Source: JAIBJN01 sp963842305
Lineage (GTDB): Bacteria; Actinomycetota; Thermoleophilia; Gaiellales; Gaiellaceae
NCBI GenBank assembly: GCA_963842305.1
Contig: CAWJFW010000001.1
Location: 62,001 to 126,000 of the forward strand
Reading direction: 5' to 3'
Length of the DNA stretch: 64,000 bases
The first letter of the stretch is position 1. Each line of letters opens with the position of its first letter. Position numbers and translations under genes: made by a program. Shown here one piece after another: positions 1 through 7,331 of this stretch. The notes beneath the pieces were generated by a model. That model searched no databases. It saw only the letters and a program-made list of their open reading frames with translations, and was not told the origin of the DNA.

Positions 1-378
1 GTCGCCTTCGACTCGAGCCTGTCGGCGGACGAGAACGTTGCCGGAATGGAGGAGGCCGCGGCCGGCGTCCGCACGGGGGCGGTGACGCGGGCCTCGCGCG
101 ACGCCGTCGTGGGAGAGCTCGCCGTCCAGGAAGGGCAGTTCCTCGGCCTGCTCGACGGAGAGCCGGTCACTGTGGGCCCGGTACTGCAGCCCGTGGCGCG
201 CGAAGTGCTCGAGCAGCTGCTGGAGGACGACGCCGACGTCCTCACGATCCTCGCCGGTGAACGCGCGGAAGGGCTGGACGACCTCGTCGCGTTCATCCGC
301 GAGCAGCACCCGGAGCTCGAAGTCGAGGTACACGACGGCGGCCAGCCGCACTACCCGCTCCTGTTCGGCGCGGAGTAA
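1..378 (+). CDS. fakA: Fatty acid kinase FakA (DhaL/YloV family), C-terminal fragment
   Basis: The reading frame is open from the first base, so only the last 125 residues of a larger protein are here. The family hallmark GGQPHYPLLFG lies at the C-terminus, as in YloV/FakA proteins. FakA phosphorylates fatty acids held by a FakB (DegV) partner, feeding exogenous acyl chains into phospholipid synthesis in the cytoplasm. A DegV gene follows 459 bp downstream, after a response regulator, which supports the FakA reading. The N-terminal DhaK/DhaL kinase domain is outside the window. The assignment rests on the C-terminal motif and context. Confidence 0.85.
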   Translation, partial: VAFDSSLSADENVAGMEEAAAGVRTGAVTRASRDAVVGELAVQEGQFLGLLDGEPVTVGPVLQPVAREVLEQLLEDDADVLTILAGERAEGLDDLVAFIREQHPELEVEVHDGGQPHYPLLFGAE

Positions 379-446
379 GAAACTCGAATCAGAACGAAGC
401 CTTGTGCCGGAGCGAAGCCTCATTCAGCTTCGAGTTCCGAGGCCGT

Positions 447-452
447 TATCCT
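447..452 (+). promoter_or_regulatory. Putative -10 element (TATCCT) for the response regulator
   Basis: TATCCT lies 8 nt before the GTG at 461 and no Shine-Dalgarno fits in between. A start site about 7 nt after the hexamer would give a leaderless or nearly leaderless mRNA. I see no good -35 hexamer. Confidence 0.4.
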
Positions 453-460
453 GAACCTCC

Positions 461-853
461 GTGGCGGACGATCCGATCACCGTCGTCCTCGTGGAGGACA
501 ACGACGTCTTCCGTGAGTCTCTCGAGCTCCTGCTCGGAACCGTGCCGGACCTGCGGGTCGTCGCCGCCGTGCCCGACGGTCGCAGGGCCCTGGAGGTGTG
601 CGCTCAGTTCAAGCCCGACGTCGTCCTCATGGACTACCGCCTGCCGGAGCTCGACGGAGTCGAGACGACCGCCGCGATCAGGAAGGCGTGTCCGACGTCG
701 GCGGTCGTGGTCCTCACAGCCACCGCGGAGACCGAGGAGATCGACGCGCTCTACACCGCGGGCGCGGTCGCCTGCCTCACGAAGGATCGGGAGCTGGACG
801 ACATCGTCGGCGCCGTGAGGGACGCCGCGGAGCGCGGTGCAGCTTTCCGCTGA
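461..853 (+). CDS. Single-domain response regulator (CheY-like receiver)
   Basis: This 130-residue protein is a receiver domain alone, with no DNA-binding or enzymatic output domain. The acidic pair E12/D13, the phospho-acceptor D58 (in VVLMDYRLPELDG), the T/A switch region after VVVLTATAE and the conserved K near 108 (CLTKD) are present. Such proteins act by docking a partner when phosphorylated. No histidine kinase is in the window. The GTG start is supported by a -10-like hexamer 8 nt upstream. It sits between fakA and the degV/fakB gene and overlaps the latter by 17 bp, so it may tune that module; this is inference. Confidence 0.88.
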   Translation: MADDPITVVLVEDNDVFRESLELLLGTVPDLRVVAAVPDGRRALEVCAQFKPDVVLMDYRLPELDGVETTAAIRKACPTSAVVVLTATAETEEIDALYTAGAVACLTKDRELDDIVGAVRDAAERGAAFR

Positions 854-1703
854 GAACACCGCGATCGTCCTCGACTCGACGGCAGACTGCCCGGATCCCC
901 GGAGCCGTCACGTCAACTGGCGCATGGTTCCGCTCTACGTCCGCTTCGGCGACGAGACGTTCCGTGAGTACGTCGACATCGAGCCCGAGGAGTTCTACCG
1001 CCGCCTGAGGGAGGCATCCGACCCGCCGAGCAGCTCCCAGCCGACTCCCGCCGACTTCGCCGCGGTCTACGAGGAGCTCGCGGGCTACGAAAAGGTGCTT
1101 GCAGTGCTGCTCTCCGCGCGGCTCTCGGGCACGTTCGAGAGCGCGCGGCTGGGCGCCGAGTCGAGTGGCGACGGGCGGGTGACGCTCGTGGACTCGGGCG
1201 TGATCTGCGGCGGTGCGGTCATCCTCGCCGACGCGCTGCAGCGGCGGCTCGACCGAGGAGCCACGGAGGAGGAGCTCCTGGGCGTCGTCGAGCGTTTCAA
1301 GCAGACCCGGGGCCTGCTCTTCACGGTCGAGACTCTCGAGTACCTGATTCGCGGCGGGCGCGTCGGAAAGGCTTCGGGGCTGGCGGGGCAGCTCCTGAGC
1401 GTGAAGCCGATCCTCCACTTCGACGACGGTGAGGTCGCGCCGCTCAAGCGCGTCCGCGGCCGGGCGAAGGCGCTTGCCGAGTTCGAGGAGATGTTCCTGG
1501 CGGACACGGAGGACTCGCCGGATCTCCACGTGGGGGTCGGCCACGCCGACGCCCCGGAGGACGCCGCCAAGCTCGTGGAGCGGATCAGGGCCGCACGCCC
1601 ACAGGCGTCGCTCGACATCGTCACGACCCTCGGTCCGGTCATCGGCACGCACGGGGGTCCGGGCACCCTCGGGCTCTTCTGGTTCCAGGACGAGCCGGTC
1701 TGA
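837..1703 (+). CDS. DegV family fatty-acid-binding protein (FakB-like)
   Basis: The 288-residue protein has DegV architecture: an N-terminal IVLDSTADCP strand-loop, the conserved LSARLSGTFESARLG helix that contacts the lipid carboxylate, and LEYLIRGGRVGK in the second half. DegV/FakB proteins hold a fatty acid in a buried tunnel and present it to FakA for phosphorylation. Together with the truncated fakA at the window edge this makes a plausible fatty-acid-kinase pair. The GTG start lies inside the response-regulator gene (17-bp overlap), indicating translational coupling. Which FakB subclass or chain preference it has cannot be read from sequence. Confidence 0.88.
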   Translation: MQLSAENTAIVLDSTADCPDPRSRHVNWRMVPLYVRFGDETFREYVDIEPEEFYRRLREASDPPSSSQPTPADFAAVYEELAGYEKVLAVLLSARLSGTFESARLGAESSGDGRVTLVDSGVICGGAVILADALQRRLDRGATEEELLGVVERFKQTRGLLFTVETLEYLIRGGRVGKASGLAGQLLSVKPILHFDDGEVAPLKRVRGRAKALAEFEEMFLADTEDSPDLHVGVGHADAPEDAAKLVERIRAARPQASLDIVTTLGPVIGTHGGPGTLGLFWFQDEPV

Positions 1704-1754
1704 CCTGGAAGGGGCCGCCGCATCCGCGATGGCCTCGGCCGGGCCGGGCGGCGG

Positions 1755-1760
1755 TATCGT
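1755..1760 (+). promoter_or_regulatory. Putative -10 element (TATCGT) for the bicupin gene
   Basis: TATCGT sits 8 nt before the GTG at 1769. The geometry matches the other short-leader promoters in this window. Confidence 0.35.
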
Positions 1761-1768
1761 AGGCGACC

Positions 1769-2701
1769 GTGGAGCACGTATCCCACTGGGACGAGGTCGA
1801 CGGGATCTACCGGGACGTCGGGCACCTCGGCGCCACGTGGCGCAACCTGGGCCGTGCGGTGGGCACGGAGGGCGTCGGCGTGAGCCGGATCGACGTGGAG
1901 CCGGGCCGCTGGTCGACGCCCGCCCACGTCGAGGGGGCCTCCGAGGAGATCTTCTACGTCCTCGAAGGCTCCGGCCTCTCCTGGCAGGATGGAGCCGTCC
2001 ACGAGATCGGCCCCGGTGACTGCCTCGTCCACCACCCGCACGAGGAGGCGCACACCCTGCGTGCCGGGAGCGACGGCCTCAGCGTTCTCGCCTACGGGCA
2101 TCGCGCACCGCACGGGAACACGGTGCTCCCGCGCGCCGGCATCGCATGGATGTATCCGGCCTACCTGGATGTGACCACGATCGGCGGCCAACACCATCCG
2201 TACAACCGAGAGGCCGATGTCGGCGCGCCCGAGGTGGGGGAGTTCCAGCCGCGCCCGCGCACGATCGTCAACGTGGCGGATGTGGAGCCGTACGTTGACG
2301 AGCACGGCGACTCGCTGATCAGCGACCGCGACCTCGGCACGGCCGTGGGCTCGTCCCGGACCGGCCTCTCGCTCATGACGCTCGTCGCCGGACGGTCCGG
2401 CTATCCGCCGCACTGTCACTCTGCGGAGGAGGAGATCTTCGTCGTCCTCGAGGGCGACGGGACGCTCCTTCTCGGGGACGCGTCGCATCCGATGCGGCCG
2501 GGGAGCCTCGTCGGGCGCCCCCCGGGCACGCGGGTCCCGCACTCGTTCCGCGCCGGTGACTCCGGCCTCGTCTACCTCGCGTACGGCACCCGGGAACCGA
2601 ACGACATCGCCTACTACCCGCGGTCGGGCAAGGTCAACCTGCGCGGGATCGGCGTCGTCGGGCGCATCGAGCCCCTGGGCTACTGGGACGGGGAGCCGTA
2701 G
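1769..2701 (+). CDS. Bicupin domain protein
   Basis: This 310-residue protein has two cupin_2 barrels. The first (about residues 30-115) carries a metal-site motif with H48 and GASEEIFYVLEG, then the second histidine region around LVHHPHEEAHTL. The second (about 190-285) carries PPHCHSAEEEIFVVLEG and PHSFRAGD. Conserved His and Glu imply a divalent metal in each barrel. Bicupins include dioxygenases, isomerases and decarboxylases, so the reaction cannot be assigned. It lies upstream of recG; the recG frame is open immediately after its stop. The GTG start is preferred because of the -10-like hexamer just upstream. Confidence 0.8.
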   Translation: MEHVSHWDEVDGIYRDVGHLGATWRNLGRAVGTEGVGVSRIDVEPGRWSTPAHVEGASEEIFYVLEGSGLSWQDGAVHEIGPGDCLVHHPHEEAHTLRAGSDGLSVLAYGHRAPHGNTVLPRAGIAWMYPAYLDVTTIGGQHHPYNREADVGAPEVGEFQPRPRTIVNVADVEPYVDEHGDSLISDRDLGTAVGSSRTGLSLMTLVAGRSGYPPHCHSAEEEIFVVLEGDGTLLLGDASHPMRPGSLVGRPPGTRVPHSFRAGDSGLVYLAYGTREPNDIAYYPRSGKVNLRGIGVVGRIEPLGYWDGEP

Positions 2702-2847
2702 CCGGCCCGTCGACCGGGTTCGCGGGCGCGGACACCGGCCCGCCGAAGCCCACGCGCAGGCGTATCGACACGGACGCCTCGGTCGAGACGCTGGCCGGCG
2801 TCGGGCCGAAGGTCGCTGAGCGGCTCGAGCGGCTCGGCCTCCGCACC

Positions 2848-4794
2848 GTGCGCGAGCTCGCGGAGCACGTCCCGCGCGCCTACCTCGACTGGGAACAGGT
2901 CGCAAGCTTCGGCGATCTCTCGGCGGGGGAGGAGGGGACCGTGCGCTGCACCCTGGAGCGGATCCGGGTGCGGCCGACGCGCCGCCGCAACTTGAAGATC
3001 GTCGAGGGGGTCGTCGTGGACGGCGCCGGGGTGCGCGAGACGGCGATCTGGTTCAACCAGGCCTACCTGGCCAAGCTCAACCCGGGAACCGAGCTGCTCC
3101 TGCACGGGACCCGCGAGCTGGCCGGCGGCTTCCGCGTCGCGCGGACGGAGGTGCGCGGCACCGGCCTCCACACCGTCGGGCTCGTCCCCGAATACCGGGC
3201 GAGCGAGGAGGTCCCCTCGTACCGCCTGCGCGCCTACGTCGACGCCGCGCTACCGAGCGTTCGCTGGTTTCCCGATCCGCTCCCGGCCCGCGTCCGCGAC
3301 CGGGAGAGGCTTCCGCTCCGGGCCGACGCGCTCGTCGCTGCGCACCGTCCGCGTGACCTCCGCGAGGCGGAGACCGCCCGGGAGCGTCTGGCCCTCGAGG
3401 AGCTGCTCGCGCTCCAGCTCGGATTCCAGGAGCGGCGCCGCGCGCTCGAGGAGCAGGAGAGCGCGCCCGCTCTTCCCCCGGAGGGCGCCCTGATCAAGGG
3501 CTACCGGAACGTCCTTCCGTTCGTTCTCACGCCGGAGCAGGAGGCTGCGATCCGCGAGATCGGCGGCGATCTCGCCGAACAGAAGCCGATGCAGCGGCTT
3601 CTGCAGGGCGATGTCGGCTCGGGGAAGACGGTCGTCGCGCTCTACGCGCTCCTGCGGGCGGTCGAGGCAGGCCAGCAGGCCGCGTTGATGGCGCCGACGG
3701 AGACGCTGGCCGAGCAGCACTTCCTCACGATCGAGGGAATCTGCAACGACCTCGGAGTCCGCTGTGAGCTGGTTACGAGCTCCGTGCCGGCCGCCCAGCG
3801 CCGGGTCGTCCGCGACCGCCTGGCGAGCGGCGAGACCGATCTCGCGGTCGGCACTCATGCGCTGATCCAGGAGGAGGTCGAGTTCCGGTCCCTCGCGGTC
3901 GCCGTCGTGGACGAGCAGCACCGCTTCGGTGTCGAGCAACGGCGCGCGCTCGGACGGACGACGCCGCACGTATTGCATATGACTGCGACGCCGATCCCGC
4001 GCACGCTCGCGCAGACGGTTTTCGGCGATCTCGACGTGACGGAGATCGCAAGGCCGCCCGCGAACCGCAAGCCGGTCATCACCCGGTGGGTGGGACACGA
4101 ACGGAGCAGCACCGCCTACACGCGGCTCCGAAAGCATCTCGAGGTCGGCCGCCAGGCCTACGTCGTCTGCCCGCTCGTCTCGGAGTCCGAGACGGTCGAG
4201 GCGCGGGCGGCCGAGCAGGAGGCCGAGCGCCTGCGCACGGCCGAGCTCCAGGGTCTTCGGGTCGGCGTTCTGCACGGAAAGCTGAAAACGCCGGAGCGCC
4301 GGGAGGTGATGGACGCGTTCAAGCGCGGCGAGATCGACGTTCTCGTCGCCACGACCGTGATCGAGGTCGGAGTCGACGTCCCGAACGCGACGATCATGAT
4401 CGTGCAGGAAGCAGACCGCTTCGGGCTCGCCCAGCTCCACCAGCTTCGCGGCCGGGTCGGCCGTGGCGCCGAGCAGTCCTACTGCCTCCTCGTCTCCCGG
4501 CCGAAAGAGGAGCTCACGGACGACGCCGTCCGCCGGCTGGAGGCACTCGTCGAGACCTCGGACGGCTTCCGGCTCGCCGAGGTCGACCTCGAGTTGCGCG
4601 GCGAGGGTCAGCTCCTCGGCGTGCGCCAGTCGGGCTACTCCGACCTGAAGTTCGCGCGGCTGGCCCGGGACCGCCGCTTGATCGCCAAGGCCCGAGGCTG
4701 GGCCGAAGAACTCGTGGACGCGGACGACTCGATCGTCGAGCCCCTGCGCCGGGAGGGTGGGAGGCTCGATGAGGATCATCGCGGGTTCGCGTAG
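2848..4794 (+). CDS. recG: ATP-dependent DNA helicase RecG
   Basis: RecG remodels stalled replication forks and branches Holliday junctions. Visible motifs are the Walker A GDVGSGKTVVALYA, the DEQH box (VVDEQHRFGVEQR), TATPIPRTLA, and the C-terminal helicase motifs ATTVIEVGVDVPNA and QLRGRVGRG. From GTG 2848 the protein has 648 residues, shorter than the usual 680-700. The same frame is open upstream to 2560 and encodes the helix-hairpin-helix-like wedge start ETLAGVGPKVAERLERLG, yet holds no ATG, GTG or TTG. Translation probably begins upstream at a non-standard codon, for example CTG 2791. The 3' end overlaps rsmD by 26 bp. Confidence 0.95.
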   Translation: MRELAEHVPRAYLDWEQVASFGDLSAGEEGTVRCTLERIRVRPTRRRNLKIVEGVVVDGAGVRETAIWFNQAYLAKLNPGTELLLHGTRELAGGFRVARTEVRGTGLHTVGLVPEYRASEEVPSYRLRAYVDAALPSVRWFPDPLPARVRDRERLPLRADALVAAHRPRDLREAETARERLALEELLALQLGFQERRRALEEQESAPALPPEGALIKGYRNVLPFVLTPEQEAAIREIGGDLAEQKPMQRLLQGDVGSGKTVVALYALLRAVEAGQQAALMAPTETLAEQHFLTIEGICNDLGVRCELVTSSVPAAQRRVVRDRLASGETDLAVGTHALIQEEVEFRSLAVAVVDEQHRFGVEQRRALGRTTPHVLHMTATPIPRTLAQTVFGDLDVTEIARPPANRKPVITRWVGHERSSTAYTRLRKHLEVGRQAYVVCPLVSESETVEARAAEQEAERLRTAELQGLRVGVLHGKLKTPERREVMDAFKRGEIDVLVATTVIEVGVDVPNATIMIVQEADRFGLAQLHQLRGRVGRGAEQSYCLLVSRPKEELTDDAVRRLEALVETSDGFRLAEVDLELRGEGQLLGVRQSGYSDLKFARLARDRRLIAKARGWAEELVDADDSIVEPLRREGGRLDEDHRGFA

Positions 4795-5308
4795 GGGCGC
4801 GCGTATCCTCGCGCCAAAAGGCCTGGACACCCGCCCGACCGGCGATCGCGTGCGCGAGGCGGTCTTCAATCTGGTCGGGCCGGTCGAGGGCGCGGAGGTG
4901 CTCGACCTCTATGCGGGCTCGGGCGCAATGGGCCTGGAGGCCCTGTCCCGCGGTGCGCGACTGGTGGTCTTCGTCGAGTCCGACCGCGCCGCCGCCGAGA
5001 CGATCGTTCGAAACCTCGACAAGCTCGGGCTCGAGGGCGCCGTCGTCCTCCGCGAGGATGCCGGGCGCAAGCTGGCCGCCGACGCCGCCGGAGGCAAACG
5101 TTACGATCTCGTGCTGGTCGATCCGCCGTACGCGATGCTCGCACGCACTCTGCCCACTCTCGCCGCACACCTGCCGTCCGTCGTGGCTCCGAACGGGGTG
5201 GCGATCGTCGAGTCGAGCGCTCGCGAGGAGCCCGACCTGCCGCTACCCAAGCGAACGAGCCGCCGCTACGGCGCGGCGCGGGTGACCGTGTTCGAGGCGC
5301 CCCGATGA
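4769..5308 (+). CDS. rsmD: 16S rRNA (guanine(966)-N2)-methyltransferase RsmD
   Basis: RsmD methylates G966 of 16S rRNA using S-adenosylmethionine. The 179-residue protein starts MRIIAGSRRG, the typical family opening, has the SAM-binding loop VLDLYAGSGAMGLEALSRGA and the catalytic DPPY motif (LVLVDPPYA). I chose ATG 4769 over the in-frame GTG at 4757 because the family begins with this peptide and GGGAGGGTGGGAGG upstream offers a ribosome binding site. The gene overlaps recG by 26 bp and coaD by 4 bp (ATGA), so the three are probably co-transcribed. The rsmD-coaD pairing is widespread in bacteria. Confidence 0.95.
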   Translation: MRIIAGSRRGARILAPKGLDTRPTGDRVREAVFNLVGPVEGAEVLDLYAGSGAMGLEALSRGARLVVFVESDRAAAETIVRNLDKLGLEGAVVLREDAGRKLAADAAGGKRYDLVLVDPPYAMLARTLPTLAAHLPSVVAPNGVAIVESSAREEPDLPLPKRTSRRYGAARVTVFEAPR

Positions 5309-5835
5309 GCGCCTCGCAGCCGGTCACGTGCATCTGCCCGGGCAGCTACGACCCGGTCACGAACGGGCACCTGGACATCATCCGGCGCACGGCGGGCATC
5401 TTTGACCGTGTCGTCGTCGGCGTCGTCCGGGACCCTCAGCACAAGGCGACCATGTTCTCGGTGGACGAGCGCGTCGGTTTCCTGCGCGAGGCCCTCTCCG
5501 ACGTGACGAACGTCGAGGTGGAGGTGTTCTCGGACCTCGTCGTCGAGTTCGCCCGCCGCTTCGATGCGCGCACGATGGTGAAGGGCCTCCGCGCCATCTC
5601 CGACTTCGAGTGGGAGTTCCAGATGCACCACCTGAACCGGAACCTCGCTCCCGAAGTCGAGACGATGTACCTGATGTCGAGCCCGCAGTACAGCTTCCTT
5701 TCCTCGAGCGGCGTCAAGGAGGTGGCCTCGTTCGGAGGCAACGTCGACGATCTGGTGCCGGAGCCCGTGGCGCGCCGATTCCGCGAGCTCTTCCCGCAGG
5801 GCCGGCCTGGCGCGCCTGTCAGCCCGCAAGAGTAG
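5305..5835 (+). CDS. coaD: Phosphopantetheine adenylyltransferase CoaD
   Basis: CoaD transfers AMP from ATP to 4'-phosphopantetheine, the penultimate step of coenzyme A synthesis. The 176-residue protein has the nucleotidyltransferase motif PGSYDPVTNGHLDII near the N-terminus, with the HxGH-type TNGHLD, the substrate loop MVKGLRAISDFEWEFQM, and the C-terminal YSFLSSSGVKEVASFGG signature. Length is close to the family norm of about 160 with a slightly extended tail. It starts by an ATGA overlap with rsmD. Its TAG stop is also the first part of the likely -10 hexamer of the next gene. Confidence 0.97.
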   Translation: MSASQPVTCICPGSYDPVTNGHLDIIRRTAGIFDRVVVGVVRDPQHKATMFSVDERVGFLREALSDVTNVEVEVFSDLVVEFARRFDARTMVKGLRAISDFEWEFQMHHLNRNLAPEVETMYLMSSPQYSFLSSSGVKEVASFGGNVDDLVPEPVARRFRELFPQGRPGAPVSPQE

Positions 5836-5838
5836 ACT
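5833..5838 (+). promoter_or_regulatory. Putative -10 element (TAGACT) for the SepIVA-like gene
   Basis: TAGACT includes the coaD stop codon and ends 7 nt before the ATG at 5846. This fits a leaderless transcript starting at or next to the ATG. No -35 element is evident. Confidence 0.45.
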
Positions 5839-5845
5839 GGATCGC

Positions 5846-6337
5846 ATGGACGTTCTCGTGCTCATCGACAAGCTCGACGACCTCGTGCACAACGCGAAGG
5901 CCGTTCCGCTGACGGATCAGGTGCGTATCGACCGCGAGGAGATCTACGACATCCTCGACCAGATGCGTGCCACGATCCCCGAGGAGATCAAGCAGGCCCG
6001 CTGGATCGTGAAGGAGCGCCAGGAGATGCTGGCCGAGGCCAAGCGCGAGGCCGACCGCATCCTCGGCGAGGCCCGTGAGCAGGCGGTGCGAGAAGCCTCG
6101 CAGACGGAGATCGCCAAGCTGGCCGAGCGCCAGGCGCAGGAGATCGTCGAGGAGGCACGCCGACAGGCCCGCGAGACACGCCTCGAGATGGAGGACTGGG
6201 CCGACTCGATTCTGTCCACGCTCGAGGTCAACCTGGACAAGTTCCTCGGCGCCGTCCGCCGGGGCCGAGAGCGCCTGCACGAGCGCTCGCAGGAGACGGT
6301 CGTCGCCGACATGGTCGACGACCAACAGCCCGTCTAG
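5846..6337 (+). CDS. DivIVA-domain coiled-coil protein, SepIVA-like
   Basis: The 163-residue protein is almost entirely charged coiled coil after a short N-terminal segment (VLVLIDKLDDLVHNAK) resembling the DivIVA lipid-binding turn. A long helix rich in EA/ER heptads (AKREADRILGEAREQAVREA) spans about residues 55-150. In mycobacteria the homologous position upstream of the DUF177 gene and rnc is held by sepIVA, a septation and polar-growth factor; that neighbourhood is conserved here. It has no enzymatic motif. It probably acts on the inner face of the membrane at growth or division sites. The link to SepIVA is by synteny and architecture. Confidence 0.72.
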   Translation: MDVLVLIDKLDDLVHNAKAVPLTDQVRIDREEIYDILDQMRATIPEEIKQARWIVKERQEMLAEAKREADRILGEAREQAVREASQTEIAKLAERQAQEIVEEARRQARETRLEMEDWADSILSTLEVNLDKFLGAVRRGRERLHERSQETVVADMVDDQQPV

Positions 6338-6506
6338 GAGGGCTTGCCCGAAACGGACGGCTGTGCCGCCGGGCCGCGCTGCTCGCCCCCGAGGACGGCG
6401 TCCTCGGTCGCGCCCGTAGCCTCCGGCTACGAACGCTCCCTGCGTCCTTGCCTCGGAACGACCATCGCACCCCGGCGACGAGCCACCCTTCGGCAAGCCC
6501 TCCTAG
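6334..6506. repeat. 173-bp structured element bounded by 15-bp perfect inverted repeats
   Basis: CTAGGAGGGCTTGCC (6334-6348) returns as its exact reverse complement at 6492-6506. Between the arms are two compact hairpins with perfect 7-bp stems and 3-nt loops: CGAGGAC/GTCCTCG (6390-6406) and CGTAGCC/GGCTACG (6415-6431). The left arm contains the stop codon of the preceding gene. It fills the gap before the DUF177 gene. It could be a miniature inverted-repeat element, a REP-like palindrome, or a structured RNA acting as terminator or leader; sequence alone does not decide. Confidence 0.7.
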
Positions 6507-6543
6507 CCGTTCTCTGGCCTCATACGAGCGGGCCGCGCTTCGC

Positions 6544-6549
6544 TACGGT
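6544..6549 (+). promoter_or_regulatory. Putative -10 element (TACGGT) for the DUF177 gene
   Basis: TACGGT ends 6 nt before GTG 6556. It argues for that start rather than the longer in-frame GTG-like alternatives inside the inverted-repeat element. Confidence 0.4.
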
Positions 6550-6555
6550 GACGGG

Positions 6556-7065
6556 GTGACCACGTTCAGCCTTCGTACCGTCAAGCTGCGCCCCGGCGAG
6601 CAGTTCCGCGACGTCGTCGAGGTGACGCTGCAGCCGCTCGAGCTGGGCGGCCAGCGCTACGTTCCGCTGCCGGAGAGCCCGGAGGCGGTGTTGACGCTGA
6701 CGCAGACGAGCTCGGGTCTCGTGCTCGACCTCGAGCTGGACGCGCGCGTGCTCGGTCCCTGCGTGCGCTGCCTGGCCGACGCCGGACTGGACGTGCACGT
6801 CGAAAGCAGGGAATACCAGGCTACGAGCCCCGGCGAGTCGGAGGAGCTGACGACGCCGTACATCGCAGACGGGAAGCTCGACCTCTCCGCGTGGGCGCAC
6901 GACGCCGTCGCGCTAACGCTCCCGGACAAGATCCTGTGCCGCGGCGACTGCGCCGGCCTGTGCCCCGTCTGCGGCCGGGATCTCAACCGCGAGCCGCACG
7001 AGCACGTGGGCGAGGAAGCCGACCCGCGCTGGGCCGCGCTCTCGGAGCTCCGCGACCGCCTGTAG
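6556..7065 (+). CDS. DUF177 (YceD-like) protein
   Basis: The 169-residue protein matches the DUF177/YceD family, whose genes typically lie directly upstream of rpmF (L32), as here; family members are implicated in 23S rRNA or 50S accumulation. It has a central cysteine motif GPCVRCLADA and a C-terminal zinc-ribbon-like segment CRGDCAGLCPVCGRDLN, giving two pairs of metal-binding Cys. I start it at GTG 6556 because the -10-like hexamer lies 6 nt upstream and the extension to 6448 would run through the inverted-repeat element. Molecular function is not settled. Confidence 0.88.
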   Translation: MTTFSLRTVKLRPGEQFRDVVEVTLQPLELGGQRYVPLPESPEAVLTLTQTSSGLVLDLELDARVLGPCVRCLADAGLDVHVESREYQATSPGESEELTTPYIADGKLDLSAWAHDAVALTLPDKILCRGDCAGLCPVCGRDLNREPHEHVGEEADPRWAALSELRDRL

Positions 7066-7113
7066 TCTCTCGCTCGCGGTTGCGGGGTGCGCTGAGGACC
7101 GGGGCGCACTCGC

Positions 7114-7119
7114 TATACT
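7114..7119 (+). promoter_or_regulatory. Putative -10 element (TATACT) for rpmF
   Basis: TATACT, close to the sigma-70 consensus, ends 11 nt before the rpmF ATG at 7131. This implies an mRNA leader of only a few bases. No convincing -35 hexamer is seen. Confidence 0.5.
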
Positions 7120-7130
7120 CAGCCGCCGCG

Positions 7131-7319
7131 ATGGCCGTCCCGAAGCGAAAGACCTCCAAGTCGCGCCGTGACAAGCGCCGGGCGACGCACAAGGCGTCGA
7201 TTCCCGCGCTCGTCGAGTGCCAGCAGTGCCACCAGCCCAAGCGGCCGCATCACGTGTGCCCGACCTGCGGCACCTATCGCGGTCGCGAGGTCGAGCCGCT
7301 CCGGACGACCGCTCCCTAG
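7131..7319 (+). CDS. rpmF: 50S ribosomal protein L32
   Basis: This 62-residue protein begins MAVPKRKTSKSRRDKRRATH, the standard L32 opening. It has the four-cysteine zinc-ribbon form of L32: CQQC at about residues 25-28 and CPTC at about 40-43. It therefore needs zinc, unlike the Cys-free paralogue some bacteria use under zinc limitation. It is followed 12 bp later by plsX, the usual rpmF-plsX linkage of translation with membrane lipid synthesis. The start follows directly from the family N-terminus. Confidence 0.97.
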   Translation: MAVPKRKTSKSRRDKRRATHKASIPALVECQQCHQPKRPHHVCPTCGTYRGREVEPLRTTAP

Positions 7320-7331
7320 CTCTGTGACCGG

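Noticed and set aside
6448..6555. Longer N-terminus for the DUF177 protein starting at 6448
   Set aside because: It would be translated through the inverted-repeat element and is not family-like; GTG 6556 has a promoter hexamer at the right distance.
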